DNA from: Amia ocellicauda
Taxonomy: Eukaryota > Chordata > Actinopteri > Amiiformes > Amiidae
Assembly: GCF_036373705.1 (NCBI RefSeq)
Contig: NW_027102663.1
Span: 477,253-541,252 of the forward strand
DNA length: 64,000 nt
Reading direction: 5' to 3'
The notes beneath the pieces are model-generated. The model searched no databases and had not been told where the DNA came from. It saw only the letters and a list, made by a program, of their open reading frames with translations. Shown piece after piece: positions 41,723 to 52,253 of the stretch. Positions within the stretch are counted from its first letter, which is position 1, and each line of letters starts with the position of its first letter. Both the position numbers and the translations under genes were made by a program.

Positions 41723-41945
41723 ACCCGCGGTGCACGCGTGCTAGTGCCGTGTTACCTGTCCCTGTAACGCGGCTGGCCATCGTTTTCTCTTCCTCGGAGT
41801 GGCAAGAAATCCTGACCTTGAGAACAAACGATCACAGAAGGGTAGCTTTGCGAGGCGCTGGAACTGACACTTTTAAAATCGATACATGTTGTTGCTGTTA
41901 CAATATGACCGTAGCAGGATCGGCGACATTGCTGTTACTCTTATG

Positions 41946-42130
41946 AGTAGATAGTAGGGTTTTTTGGGCGCGGCCTATTTTGTTATGACGTATGCCCTAA
42001 GCTTATTAATATTCCTACGTCATAATTGGGGGGCGTGATTCTAGGTAGAGTTATTTCCTTAATTATTCCTACGTCATATCCGTCAGAAAGTGTACACCCA
42101 TAAAACCCTGAACAACAAGGCCGCCCATAA
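41946..42130. repeat. Unit 4: left terminal inverted repeat
   Basis: 185 bases starting AGTAGATAGTAGGG, just after CTTATG (41940-41945). The 5'-AG tip and 6-bp target duplication fit Polintons. TGACGTA/TACGTCA motifs lie at 41986-41992, 42016-42022 and 42070-42076, and GGGCGCGGCC near the tip resembles a GC box. Confidence 0.92.
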
Positions 42131-42827
42131 CCTGTTGTTCTTGTTGTTCTTGTTGGTCAACTGTAGAGTGTGAATGGGTCGGCTCTTCCTGTAGTGGTTG
42201 GGGGTCTTTTTTAAATATACATGTAATGGTTTAGTAAATCTAAACCGTTATAAGATCAACAAGTTCTGTTGTCTGTAATGGTCCCAGGTCTTAACAATGC
42301 CAGTTTTGAATAGTGCGTTTATCATATTCACACTGTCTCTGTCTCTCTCTCTCTCTCTCTCGCCCAATCATTTTATAAGATCAACAAGTTCTGTTGTCTG
42401 TTATGATCCCAGGTCCTAACAATGCCTGTTTTGCATAGGGTACTTATGTTATCCACACTGTATCTGGCTCTGTCTCTCCCCTCAAATTTAATTAAAAATA
42501 AAATTAAAAAAGAGGGTGTGTGTGTGGGTGTTTGTGTGTATAGGTTAATTGTTTTTGTAAAAAAAAAAAAAAAAAAGCTGTGGTTATATTTTATCTCTCA
42601 CATAATGTGTTCAGTCGTTTTACTTAAATACATTCTAGGGTCTTAAAGCTCATAAGAGTTAGACTTAAGATAAGGATATGCTTTTAAGGTATTTTAGCAG
42701 TCTCAATCCCTGATGATAAGGAATCATTTAAAAAATAAAAACAACTGATCACTCAATGCTAAATAGATCACATCACTCAAGGCTAAATCACTCACACCAT
42801 GGGGGGCGGGGGCGGGAATGGGCTCAG
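42131..42827. other. Unit 4: left-end spacer without genes
   Basis: AT-rich noncoding DNA with a (CT)n tract (about 42330-42361), a GT-rich tract (about 42511-42540), an A-run (about 42560-42577) and a diverged tandem duplication of about 120 bases beginning TTATAAGATCAACAAGTTCTG (about 42249 and 42373). No gene is seen. This segment is lost in units 2 and 3. Confidence 0.7.
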
Positions 42828-43399
42828 ACAACAGTAGGTATGGCGTGTGGTATCAAAACATTCAGAATACTTTTAACCTATATAATTTATAAGCTTTGTA
42901 AAATAAACCCAAATATCTCTTTTGCGGGGATAAATGCTGTTCTGAGTAGTTTGTGACTTGTTTAATACCAAACAAAGCATCGCTATAAAAAAAAAAAAAA
43001 ATCACTGTAAAAGCGCTAGTTATTTTAGATCTTTATAGTTATTTTCTTGGCTCAGGTTGTTTTTTAGTGCTTATAAAGGCCTGAAATATTCTTAGTGGTT
43101 GTTGACTACAGGTCTTGATGCTTAAAAATGTTTTTTTGAGAGACCAAAAGGTTTTAATAAAAGTTTAGAGTAGAGAGGAGAGAGATCGTCTCCATCATGG
43201 TTTCTATTTGAAATTTGATGCAGTGTCATTTTATTGGTTGGTTTTGATATGTTAATTGGTAACAGGGCGGCACAAAGGCCAGACCAGAACAATGCCTTAC
43301 AAGCAGATCCGGCATGTGGCCATCATTATAAGTATGAAGGTCTGGTCTTCAGCTCGACAGACTCTTACTGACCTTTCGATTTAAGACTAAAGATCAACA
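42828..43399 (+). promoter_or_regulatory. Unit 4: promoter region of the spliced gene
   Basis: TATAAG at 43327-43332, 73 bases before the ATG, with the inverted CCAAT box and CCAGACC/GGTCTGG pair upstream and around it. Confidence 0.6.
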
Positions 43400-45441
43400 A
43401 TGTCCGGAAACAACATCAGCGACTTCGATTTAAACGAGTTTTTAGGCAAGTCTTCAGATTATTTTCATTGACTCAGAGCGTGTTGTGTGCATGTATTGTA
43501 AATAAGGCTATAACATCTGTTTTAAGTTCTGTAAAATTATTTTTCAGCCAGTCAACAGGAGTTAATTCCCAACGCTGAGGAGATCATCTGGAACAACGAC
43601 GGTAAGATTTTTGTGTTTGCGCTCATGGGTTCTTATGTATGGGTGTGTGTGGTTTTAAAGCGGCTCATTAGAGTTATGAAAACGTTTTAATATATATTAA
43701 TGCCGGTCTCTTTAATTACACAGAAACTATCGAAAGGTCTGTGATTAATGTCTCCGAGGATCGACCAAGAGAAGTGGTTGTCCCTAGACAGGCTGTCTGC
43801 CGACCGGGTAAGAACTAAACCCCTGTTTGTTTGTATAACGTTTCTGTAAGATGTTTGAGTCCAGTTTTGTTAATTTTAAAAAATTATCCTGTCTAACAGT
43901 ATTAAGAAACGTGGTTCGAGACAACGAAAGGCCTTCCACATCGAGGGCTTGTTTCGTTTTACCTTCGAGAACCGTAACCTTTCAAGAATCTGAAAGGCCG
44001 TCAGCCCCGGTATCTGATAGCTGTGAGTATATGTCTGCAGCCTGTAAGAGGTTAAAGCTTTTTATAAAGCGGTGTGGTTAAAGGTTAAACATGTCTCTTA
44101 CCTTCACAGCGGTGCAAAAAGCTAAACCAGCCAAAAAACATAAGAAACGATTATTCTGTGGAGGTAAGTAAGATCTTTCAAACTTTAATGTTTTTAAAAG
44201 GGCTTTGTTTGCCCGTTGAGGGCTAATATTTAAGCGATGGGTGACCGTTTCCTGTAGGGCGGGGGGTTCTGGGAAAGATCTTTAGAAGTCCGGACAGGTC
44301 TAGGCTTGTTTCTGGGGAACGTGTTTAGAAATGACCGATTGCCGTACCGTCTGGTTAGGAAGTAAAGCCGTCCGAAAGGGTTTAGTAAGTTGTTTGGCTT
44401 ATCTCCCGCTATTATACTTCTGATTTAAAGTGGTTGTAGGAAAAAGCTTGAAGGTGTTCATTGTATTTAATATTTAAACAGATCGTGAAAACGTTTGTGA
44501 AACAGGAAGTCCCGGGATCAGGAAGCGTTTACACTTGGAAGGTTCGTTTAAAAATGAAATGTTGTTGTGTGTGTGTGTGTTTTATTAACAATATTACAGT
44601 TTTTAAAGAAACATTTAAGAAACAGTTTATTTACAGTGGCTTCTCTGTTTTACATTTATTATCAAGTCCTAATAAATATATTGTCTGTAAATAATAAGGC
44701 GTTGTAGTGAATGTCTAAGGCTATTTTCAAAGGTCTAAAAAAGCTAAAGCTTTTGAATGTCCAGGACATGTTGTTTTAATTTTGATTTCTGTCGCCGTTT
44801 AAAGATGTAAATGTAATGTATATTTTTATTCTTCCCTAGACTCTTGGGATAGTCATTCTGTGGATGAGCTATTGAGGACAATTACCCCGTCTAAGTGGGA
44901 TCAAACATCTTCCCCGGTGAGATCACCGAGAGGATCCCCCACGGTGGTCTTGGAGACCCCCCAACATCTACTCAGGCCACAGCCTTCTGGGGGTAATTCA
45001 ACACCCCAGATTCAGCCCGCCGCATTGTCGGGCGGAACAAATACAGGCATCCAACAACCTCAGGGGTCGCCGTCAGTCAGGGCGGACACACCACCCAACG
45101 ACGGCCTGGTTTCAACATCGTCCCCCCAGACCCGTTTCTTGGCTACAGAAACGCGGAACAGTACCCCGCGCTTGGCCAGGGTGTCACCGCAAAGGCCTTC
45201 TTGGTCTCCGTCCATGAGTATACGCTCGCTCCCTGCCTCCTTCGACCGAGATTTACCGGAGCGACCATCCTTTGAAGCTGAGCCAGGCCACCAGACCCCG
45301 GAGCTACTTCCTGAAGGTCGGCATGAGTTGCTACATACTTTGTTACAAAATCAAAGACTTCTGTTAGTGGGGCAAAACCTGGTGATAGAGAGCCAAAACA
45401 CCCTTATTAATACCCTTACTAACGAATTGTACCGTATTTAA
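43400..45441 (+). CDS. Unit 4: intact seven-exon spliced gene, 347 residues
   Basis: Exons: 43400-43445, 43548-43601, 43724-43807, 43900-44043, 44110-44163, 44482-44541 and 44840-45441, again 1,044 bases with all introns phase 1. The exon 7 acceptor is CTTCCCTAG here (CCCAAG elsewhere). Coding exons are open throughout. Function unknown; described under unit 3. Confidence 0.82.
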
Positions 45442-45507
45442 TGTTTTAATAGACACAAAACGCCTTACTATTGTGGGTTGTTGGAAAAATAAAAAATACA
45501 TTAAAAA

Positions 45508-46173
45508 ATGTCCTGACTTGGTAAAAGAACTCACAAACTAAAGGATTATGAACAAGCTAGGGCCCCAAAAAGACCTTCCCGAGAGAACATCCCCGGCCCT
45601 GTTGTGAACTCCTCTGATGTCCCAATGAACCTGGAACTATTACAAATGATAAATGATTTAAATAACCCCCAATTACCACCGATAGAATGTGAATTAACAG
45701 ACTTACCGGTGAACCCCGACCTGTTACAGATGGTCAATGATCTAAATAACCACCTCCCACCGGTAGCGCTTATAGAGGTTCACCCCCTAGTTCACCCCGA
45801 TTTGTTTGAAATGGTGGAGGCTTTGGAGGAGCTACCCCGACCAAATTCTGCCCCTATTATAAATGAATTGAGACAATTAGAACACAGGATGGCGGCAGAA
45901 ACAGCCATCACTTTAGAGGAGGGTCTTGACATTAACCGGTTGGATATCTTTGAAGGACTTTTACAGGCTTTAAATGAGCTTCCTCAAAAAGGCGGTTTTG
46001 TAGATGTCAGCAGTGGGGGTGTTCGGAATGTGGAGGGTTCTGAGACTGATAAGGCTGTGGAGGACATGCTCTGTGAGAATGTAGGGGGTGAAGGCTTTGT
46101 TCAAAATGATGATGTGTCCAAGAGTACCAGTGATGCCGTGATTATAGATAGACCGGCCTATAACACTATATAA
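45508..46173 (+). pseudogene. Unit 4: truncated acidic N-terminal polymerase frame
   Basis: Same ATG-TCC-TGA opening. At about 46168 the sequence jumps from the middle of this frame to the middle of the 247-residue late gene, so the rest of this frame, all of the polymerase, the ATPase and the 111-residue gene are missing from unit 4. The frame stops at 46173. Confidence 0.75.
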
Positions 46174-46178
46174 CATGT

Positions 46179-46565
46179 TTGAGAAACATGCCGGCCAGAA
46201 GCAAAAGACATGCAGAATATATCCTGCACAAAATGGTTCAGAAACCGCGGGTAACGGCTTGGAATGAACAGGGTGAATTTGTTTTTAAAGGACAACTGAT
46301 CAAAGGTTCACACATGTTTGATTTGTTGAAGAGTGTCACTAGCACTAATAAGGTACCCGATAGTCGCCGACCTGTAGGCTGGAATGCTTTCCTACAGGCG
46401 ATGGCCTGTCTGAACATGCCCCAATCCACAGTTCCTAACCAGGAAACGCGACAAAAAATCCATCTGTGTAAAGAGGTGGAGCCTGATCTGACTCCGATAT
46501 CTCATTACTCTGACCGTGCTGAGCGACCATCCTCAGGATCTATCCATCGTTGGGAAGCTTATTAA
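46179..46565 (+). pseudogene. Unit 4: C-terminal remnant of the 247-residue late-type protein
   Basis: Starts at the deletion junction (about 46168-46178) and keeps about 128 C-terminal residues in frame, from MPARSKRHAEYILHKMV to WEAY. There is no promoter or start of its own. Confidence 0.75.
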
Positions 46566-46744
46566 TCTCATGTTTTTATTTGTCTCCCCTGTAAATAATG
46601 ACCCGACAAACAATTTTTTATTTATTTTTTTTTAATTTCAAATGTTGTACATTTATTTATAACATAACCCCTGCTTTGTATTAGAATTGTTTTGAATAAA
46701 AACAAAACTAATGATTCAAAGGCTGTTTTCATTATTTTTTCACC
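46566..46744. terminator. Unit 4: convergent 3'-end region
   Basis: AATAAA at 46695-46700 (+) and TTTATT at 46652-46657 (- signal). Confidence 0.55.
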
Positions 46745-47318
46745 TTAACACGCATGACATCTTTTAAAATCCTCACAAGAACACCCCATCTGTATACATG
46801 GCTGGCTAGGGTCGTAAGTCATTGTGTTATAAGGGGGGGTCCACAGTGTACTGACAAACTCTGCCACTTTTTTATCATTTTGGCCTAAATCCTCACTGTA
46901 CAAGGCCATAATATCGGGGTATGACCATTCCTTTAGATATATGATATAAGAAAAACACACAGTGTTGACCACAAGTGAAGGTCTGAAGACTTTGTACTTG
47001 ACGACCGCTGTAAATGGTTTCTTGACAGTTGTTGAGCAGAAAGTTATTGATCTTCCGAGGGAAAGGTCTGAAATCCGGGGGGTTTCCATAGGAATCAAAA
47101 AATTCACCACGGTGGTCCTCCCTTAGATAAATAGCCAGCCAATGTTCTCCGGGCATATTTTTAGGGTGTGTGTTGATTATGTACATTGCAGGTAAATTCT
47201 TGATCTTAAATTTAGGCAGCTGATCGCAGGCGTAGACTCCTTGAAACAGTTTCCGTGAGCCGGCCAGGGCATTCATGATGTGGTTGAGCTCTCTGGTGTT
47301 CATTTTAATAATAATCAT
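46745..47318 (-). pseudogene. PRO: Unit 4: adenain-like protease, +1 frameshift
   Basis: One extra base at about 46925-46927 (GACCATTCC, against GACCTTCC) shifts the frame after the catalytic Cys116 region. The first 141-codon frame ends at 46893, and the true C-terminus is open in the next frame to 46745. Confidence 0.92.
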
Positions 47319-48891
47319 ACAGAACGTTTCTCCTCTGATTCACCTCAATAATATTGTCAAACACAGCATACACAACCATATTTACAGTGCGTGGTAGAGG
47401 CTGCTTGAAACGCATCTCCAAACGCATATTGCCCGTCTTCATCAGTGAAAAATGTTGTCCACACTCTTCGTCAGGGGTCAGGTTGAAACCGTACAGGGTG
47501 TAACCGCTGCAGTATTCCCGGCGATCGATCTTCAGAGTTTGATCCTTGAGATGGCGACCCGTAGCCAGTACTAGACTGTAATATTCACGAACCGCATTGC
47601 CGTTTTCAAAGTCAGGTTGAAAAGGTCTGGATGGAACCTGCACACCATCGACGTACAACGCTATAAATTCCGCGTTATAATGTTTAAAGTTAAAGGGGTT
47701 CTTGTTGTAAACCCCGGTAAATGCATCATTATCCACGAGACCTATAATAACCTGTTTTGGGAGCTGTCCTAGAAACAGATTTTCCTGGTTCATCACCCGT
47801 GTCCCTGCGGGGATACTGTGGACTTTCATATAGACTCTTTCGATCGGGTACTTGGCGTTTGCCGTCATTAACGCCTGCGTGTGTCCTAGTTTAACCGCCG
47901 GGGAGACGGACACTTTTTTCACAAACAGCGAGGCCGATAATATGGTCAGTTTATATTTTTCAGTATCAGGGGTCATCAGACAAAAAGCACTTTTACTACG
48001 GATCATTTTAATTTTAATGTCTACCCTGTTGAGCATGAGTTTTTCTTGGAAAAATATGTCTGCATGGTTATGCCCCATTAGCTCAAAGGTCCTCCCTTCT
48101 GTTGAAGAGGCCGTTCTTTTTTGAAAACCCTTATTGAGTCCCTCTGGATTCTTGTCGTCCATAGCTTCCGTGATGTCTTTGAAGAAAAGGCCGGGGCTGA
48201 ACTGTTTGCTCAGGGTCTCCTCACTATAATTAAGGATACACTCCATCATGGCTCTATAGGGGTAAGTATTGCTGCTTTGACTAATGAGCCGATCTCCCAG
48301 GGTCACATCCACCTGTGAAAACATGGTGGCCACCGGGTAATTGATGACCCCAGCGTTGGCCGTCTTCTCGATTGCATCGCCATCCTCATCAGTCACTTTA
48401 CAGTTTATTAAAATAAATGTGTTATTCAAATCAATATAATCCTCGCCATTGCCAGCTATAAAAAACTCCAGAGGGGCCGTGTCTGAAATTTCCACGATAT
48501 GTTGGAGAATGAGAGATTCTTCGTTTTTTGTTAGCCACGGATCTTCGTCTCCCCCTGGTGGACACATGCTGTTTCTTCTTTTACCCCCCCTCCTCGCCAT
48601 TACCATGAGACCCGAACCCTCCTGATGCTCATGGCTAGCTGCCCGGTTCATAACATTGGTGAACACGTCACTAACAATATTTTTAGCCGCTGATTTCAAG
48701 TGGGGTCTGGCTATAGCAAAGCCTCTCCTAAGCAGGGGTACGGCCATTCTAAAGAGACCACGAAAGAGTCCTCCTAGACCGGCGCCATACATTGTGGGGG
48801 CTCCTACAATACCGGGCAAGCCGTTCCCGGCTTGCATCTTGTAATAATCCACATAGGCGCTAGGATCTACATAACCCCTCGAGGTAGCCAT
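47305..48891 (-). CDS. Unit 4: uninterrupted pX-like/major capsid fusion, 528 residues
   Basis: The ATG at 48891 opens the pX-like N-terminus (MATSRGYVDPSAYVDYYKMQ). The poly-C run is the in-frame C7, and the frame crosses the deletion junction at about 48489 (GAAATT/TCCACG) into the major capsid protein, ending at the normal capsid stop. Residues about 1-138 are pX-like; the rest is capsid without its first ~40-50 residues. The same deletion is in unit 2. It is a complete open frame, but a fused capsomer with missing N-terminus is unlikely to assemble normally. Confidence 0.85.
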   Translation of the reverse strand: MATSRGYVDPSAYVDYYKMQAGNGLPGIVGAPTMYGAGLGGLFRGLFRMAVPLLRRGFAIARPHLKSAAKNIVSDVFTNVMNRAASHEHQEGSGLMVMARRGGKRRNSMCPPGGDEDPWLTKNEESLILQHIVEISDTAPLEFFIAGNGEDYIDLNNTFILINCKVTDEDGDAIEKTANAGVINYPVATMFSQVDVTLGDRLISQSSNTYPYRAMMECILNYSEETLSKQFSPGLFFKDITEAMDDKNPEGLNKGFQKRTASSTEGRTFELMGHNHADIFFQEKLMLNRVDIKIKMIRSKSAFCLMTPDTEKYKLTILSASLFVKKVSVSPAVKLGHTQALMTANAKYPIERVYMKVHSIPAGTRVMNQENLFLGQLPKQVIIGLVDNDAFTGVYNKNPFNFKHYNAEFIALYVDGVQVPSRPFQPDFENGNAVREYYSLVLATGRHLKDQTLKIDRREYCSGYTLYGFNLTPDEECGQHFSLMKTGNMRLEMRFKQPLPRTVNMVVYAVFDNIIEVNQRRNVLYDYY

Positions 48892-48892
48892 T

Positions 48893-49621
48893 TTAATAAT
48901 GTACACACTGTTTCAGGGGTCGAAAATGTAGTTTGACAATAACTTTACCGAAGCGGAAGGGTACGTTGATATTCTGATCCGATTTTACTTCGATCGTGAT
49001 GTTGTCAAAGTGGGTCTTTGAGACTGGTACGTAGTGTGGCTTGTCATAAGTAATTGTGACCATGTCATTGCTTTTACCTTTAATAAGTACATTTCTCAAA
49101 AGGGGGACATAACTATCCCCGACCCTCTGGTGGGTTATGATATCCGTATACACATAAAGAGTGTAAAAGCCGCCCCACCACTTCTGAGAACCTGCTCTCT
49201 GTGTCAGAATAGAACCCTAATATACGCCCCAGTTGGCCGCTGGTTTGAATGCTAATACCTGGTTTTGACACCTTGTACACTCTGTTTTTAATAGGGTTGT
49301 AATATAGCTTGATGTTGGGGGTGCCTTCTGAGAACTGTTTATGCATCTCATCTAATATTTTATCCACATTGTCATAATAACCTCCTCGTATCGTGAATAT
49401 CCATTGATTTTAACATCATCAAAAATGGCGAAGGTGGCATCCTTATCTTGTAAAACAGCCCAAGTGTAAGGATACTGTATTTCCGCCAACCCCACTTCCC
49501 ACGACCCCCTTAGATCTATAGATTTTCCAAATTGTACCGTGTAACTGGATATTTCATTTTTAGGGTATATATCGAGAGAGGCGTTACTGGGTAGAGTCAC
49601 GTAGAAGCCTCCTGATTCCAT
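48893..49621 (-). pseudogene. mCP: Unit 4: minor capsid (penton) protein, two frameshifts
   Basis: Carries both the shared frame change (stop at 49113) and the 4-base loss at about 49408 that it shares with unit 2. ATG at 49621. Confidence 0.8.
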
Positions 49622-49667
49622 CTTGAGTACCGAAAGTAATGCCCCCAACACACCCACGGGCATGTTG

Positions 49668-50767
49668 TTATAAGGATTGAATATCGCAAACCTGTTGTTC
49701 CGGGACCCAACTATTGAACTTTTCAGGCCATCCAAGCCATTTCACCAACACGTATTTTTTCCGGTTCTGGGTTTTTTCAGCTAATATCTTTTCAACTCTG
49801 TATACACTGTCTTTACCCACAATCATTTTTTGTAACTCGGCTTCGTAAAACGTTCCTTCTATATCCTCCCCGTCATAGTCTTTTAACCGGTACACGGGGG
49901 GGTCTCTAGCCAACTGTTCGGTAACTGTAAAATATTCGTCAGAAAATGTTTGTTCATAACCTTTGGCAAAAGTACTCCTTAGCTTTGAAACGCGAACCAC
50001 ATCACCGATGTTGAACTTATAAGTAGTTTTTCCCTTCTTAATAAATGGTCCGTATAATTCTTTATAGACCTTAAAAGAATTACTTTGATCAACATCTATA
50101 GGCTTCATTTTAATACTGGTGTGATACCCTTGGTTGTAAGCATCGATAAAATCCTGAACTTTATCAAAATACTTGAACGTGTTGACCGCTGTAAAATATC
50201 TCCAGATTTTGGTCTTCATGGTGCGGTTAAACCTCTAAACTACCGATGCCTTAAGCTCATTACCGGTGGTGAAATGATGTATTTTGTGTCTCTTCAGTAG
50301 ATTCTGAAATTCTCTGTTGAGAAACTCTTTTCCTTTATTAGTCTGCAGTTTTTTAGGACATCGACCCTGGGACAATATATCCTTGTCACCGCCCGACCTG
50401 TTTTATTATGTAGAATGCGAGCCCAGGCATATTTTGATAACACATCGATACACATCAACATCAATTTGTGACCATTGTTATGTTTTGATAAATTTGACAT
50501 ATCGACTAGATCCATTTGTCATTGTGAGTCTATGTCAGTTGCATATACGCGGTTTCTTTTAAAGTTAATCCTGAGAGGTTTATGTAAGGTATAGGCGTCT
50601 TGTTCCCGTAACCATTCTGAAACAACCACATCATTAACCTTCACTCCGGCCTCAGCGAGTCCTCTTTGAAAACCCTTCTTACCCGCCAAACCCCCAATCT
50701 TGGCTGGGTTGTAGTATAGTTCCTGCATTTGGGGAGCTTGCCGAGTCATTCTGTCAAATAACCACAC
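49668..50767 (-). pseudogene. INT: Unit 4: integrase, several lesions
   Basis: Three defects: a stop where CCATTTGTCATTG replaces CCATTTGCCATTG (about 50516-50518), just before the first catalytic Asp; an 11-base-scale loss at about 50383 (TATATCCTTGTCACC, against TATATCCTCAAAGGCCCTTGTCACC); and changed bases at about 50235-50238 (CCTCTAAACTACC) giving a stop near the catalytic Glu. The C-terminal 183 codons with chromodomain remain open from 50219. Confidence 0.93.
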
Positions 50768-50921
50768 AGACCCACACTATGCGCAAAGTTTTTATACAAG
50801 GTTTTTTATTCAACTTCAGGAGAGCAGATACCCCTTTTTAGACATTTGAGAAAAGTATAACATACACAACAATTTTTTCTACGGTCCAGACAAAAAGAAA
50901 TCAGATGATTGGTTACTTGAT
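50768..50921. terminator. Unit 4: 3' end of the right-hand leftward transcript
   Basis: TTTTTTATT (- strand AATAAA) at about 50805-50810. Nothing else is seen. Confidence 0.4.
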
Positions 50922-51314
50922 CTATATCAACAAATATACCTGTTTCTTTATCTTGTAGGCACACACCTCAGTTACATATGTAAATAAAACAACAATATGA
51001 CCTATTTTAAAAGTAAACAGAGGTGTATTAAACATGCTCAGCAAAAGGTCATACAGATGTTGATGAAATGGCCTAATATCATTCTTGGCCCCCTTGAGCG
51101 CTTCATCCCAGTGTTCGTACCCCCCGGTCTTTGTTACAGCAGCCATTCACTTTTCCAGGTTTGAAAGTTGATCCTCATCGATGGTTAAATCTGTAGAGAA
51201 AAGGCTCGCGTTGGCTACTTTTCTGTCAAGCACATGGTGTAATAGCGCTCTCAGGTTAGCTGCAGAGTGTTGATGACAGAACCAGTTGCAGAAGCAGTCC
51301 AGAACATTCCCCAT
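50922..51314 (-). pseudogene. Unit 4: 130-residue right-end protein with TGA
   Basis: ATG at 51314, the same length as unit 1 (393 bases), and the same TTA-to-TGA nonsense codon at 51147-51149. The C-terminal hydrophobic FKIGHIVVLFTYVTEVCAY segment is unchanged. Confidence 0.5.
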
Positions 51315-51326
51315 GTTCAAAGTCCC

Positions 51327-52175
51327 TTAGTTCAGGTCAGAGTCTGAATCAGTGGCGTAGATGTCGAATTCCTCGTCGCTGCCCCCAGCTTTAACTTCTT
51401 TACCGAAGAAATAAGCTTTTAGCTTGCCAGCGGTTTTTCTACTCGGCTCATCCAGGTCATTGAGCAGCTGCCCAAGTTTCTCTATTATAAACGGCTCCTT
51501 TTTCAGCTCCAGCAAAATCTCATCTATGATTTTCTGGACTTGTCCCACAGTTACATGTATGTGGGAGTAAGACAGCGCCTTGATTAATGCCGGTTTCAGC
51601 CACGGTTTGTTCAGTCTTCTGTAAAACACGTTGAAATACAACAGGAAATAGTAACGGTCTGGTTCAAACAAACAACTGTGTCTCAACTGACTGGGGTGAT
51701 TCACTTCACACCCCCGACAGACTTCTTTCAGAGCTCGGTCGATGAGAGCACTCAGAATATACACCAGGGTGCTTTTAACCACTCTGCTTACTTGGTCACA
51801 TACCCCGGGCATAAATCCTGCATCTTCATCACGCCATTGGGACAGTCCGATGCTCATTGGGTCGCCTGGTGGTTTGTGGGGTGTTTCTACATCCATTGGA
51901 CTGACCCCCTCCTGAGACGCACAGACGGTAGACAGTTCGGCAAAATCGAGGCCCTCCATGAGCTCCAGAGGCTGGGGATCCCCGAGACTCATTTGGACAT
52001 CCATCGCACCGCATGTTGTTTCGTCCTGAGGGACCGGGGTCTGAGGTCTTGGAGAGTAACCGCAGTCAAAGGGTTCCAGAGTGTATACAAAATCTGGGGA
52101 ATAGAACCAGGGGTGATCCCGGGTTTGAAGAGGCCTGTAGAGCCTGTCGACGTCCGCAGCTTTCGGGTAAGACAT
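51327..52175 (-). CDS. Unit 4: 282-residue Cys/His-cluster protein
   Basis: Intact, ATG at 52175. The Cys/His cluster and acidic tail are kept. Differences are in the linker (SQWRDEDAG, against SRGRDEDAG) and at one Arg-to-Gly near the end (AYFFGKEVK). Confidence 0.75.
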   Translation of the reverse strand: MSYPKAADVDRLYRPLQTRDHPWFYSPDFVYTLEPFDCGYSPRPQTPVPQDETTCGAMDVQMSLGDPQPLELMEGLDFAELSTVCASQEGVSPMDVETPHKPPGDPMSIGLSQWRDEDAGFMPGVCDQVSRVVKSTLVYILSALIDRALKEVCRGCEVNHPSQLRHSCLFEPDRYYFLLYFNVFYRRLNKPWLKPALIKALSYSHIHVTVGQVQKIIDEILLELKKEPFIIEKLGQLLNDLDEPSRKTAGKLKAYFFGKEVKAGGSDEEFDIYATDSDSDLN

Positions 52176-52253
52176 TCTCTTTAATTTTAAACCATGAATT
52201 AATTGTTGCGCCTTTTATCCTATCTCTTCACTACGTCACGACACACCGCCCTC
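52176..52253 (-). promoter_or_regulatory. Unit 4: promoter of the 282-residue gene
   Basis: TACGTCA and ATAAAAGG (- strand) as in the other units. Confidence 0.45.

Larger units (their letters stand above)
40691..41945. repeat. Flank C: host tRNA-Val repeat between two element ends
   Basis: The shortest flank, bounded by a right terminal repeat on one side and a left terminal repeat on the other, with CTTATG at both limits (40691-40696 and 41940-41945). It holds two degenerate tRNA-Val copies and a (GAT)n(GTT)n tract at about 41245-41300. Confidence 0.88.
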
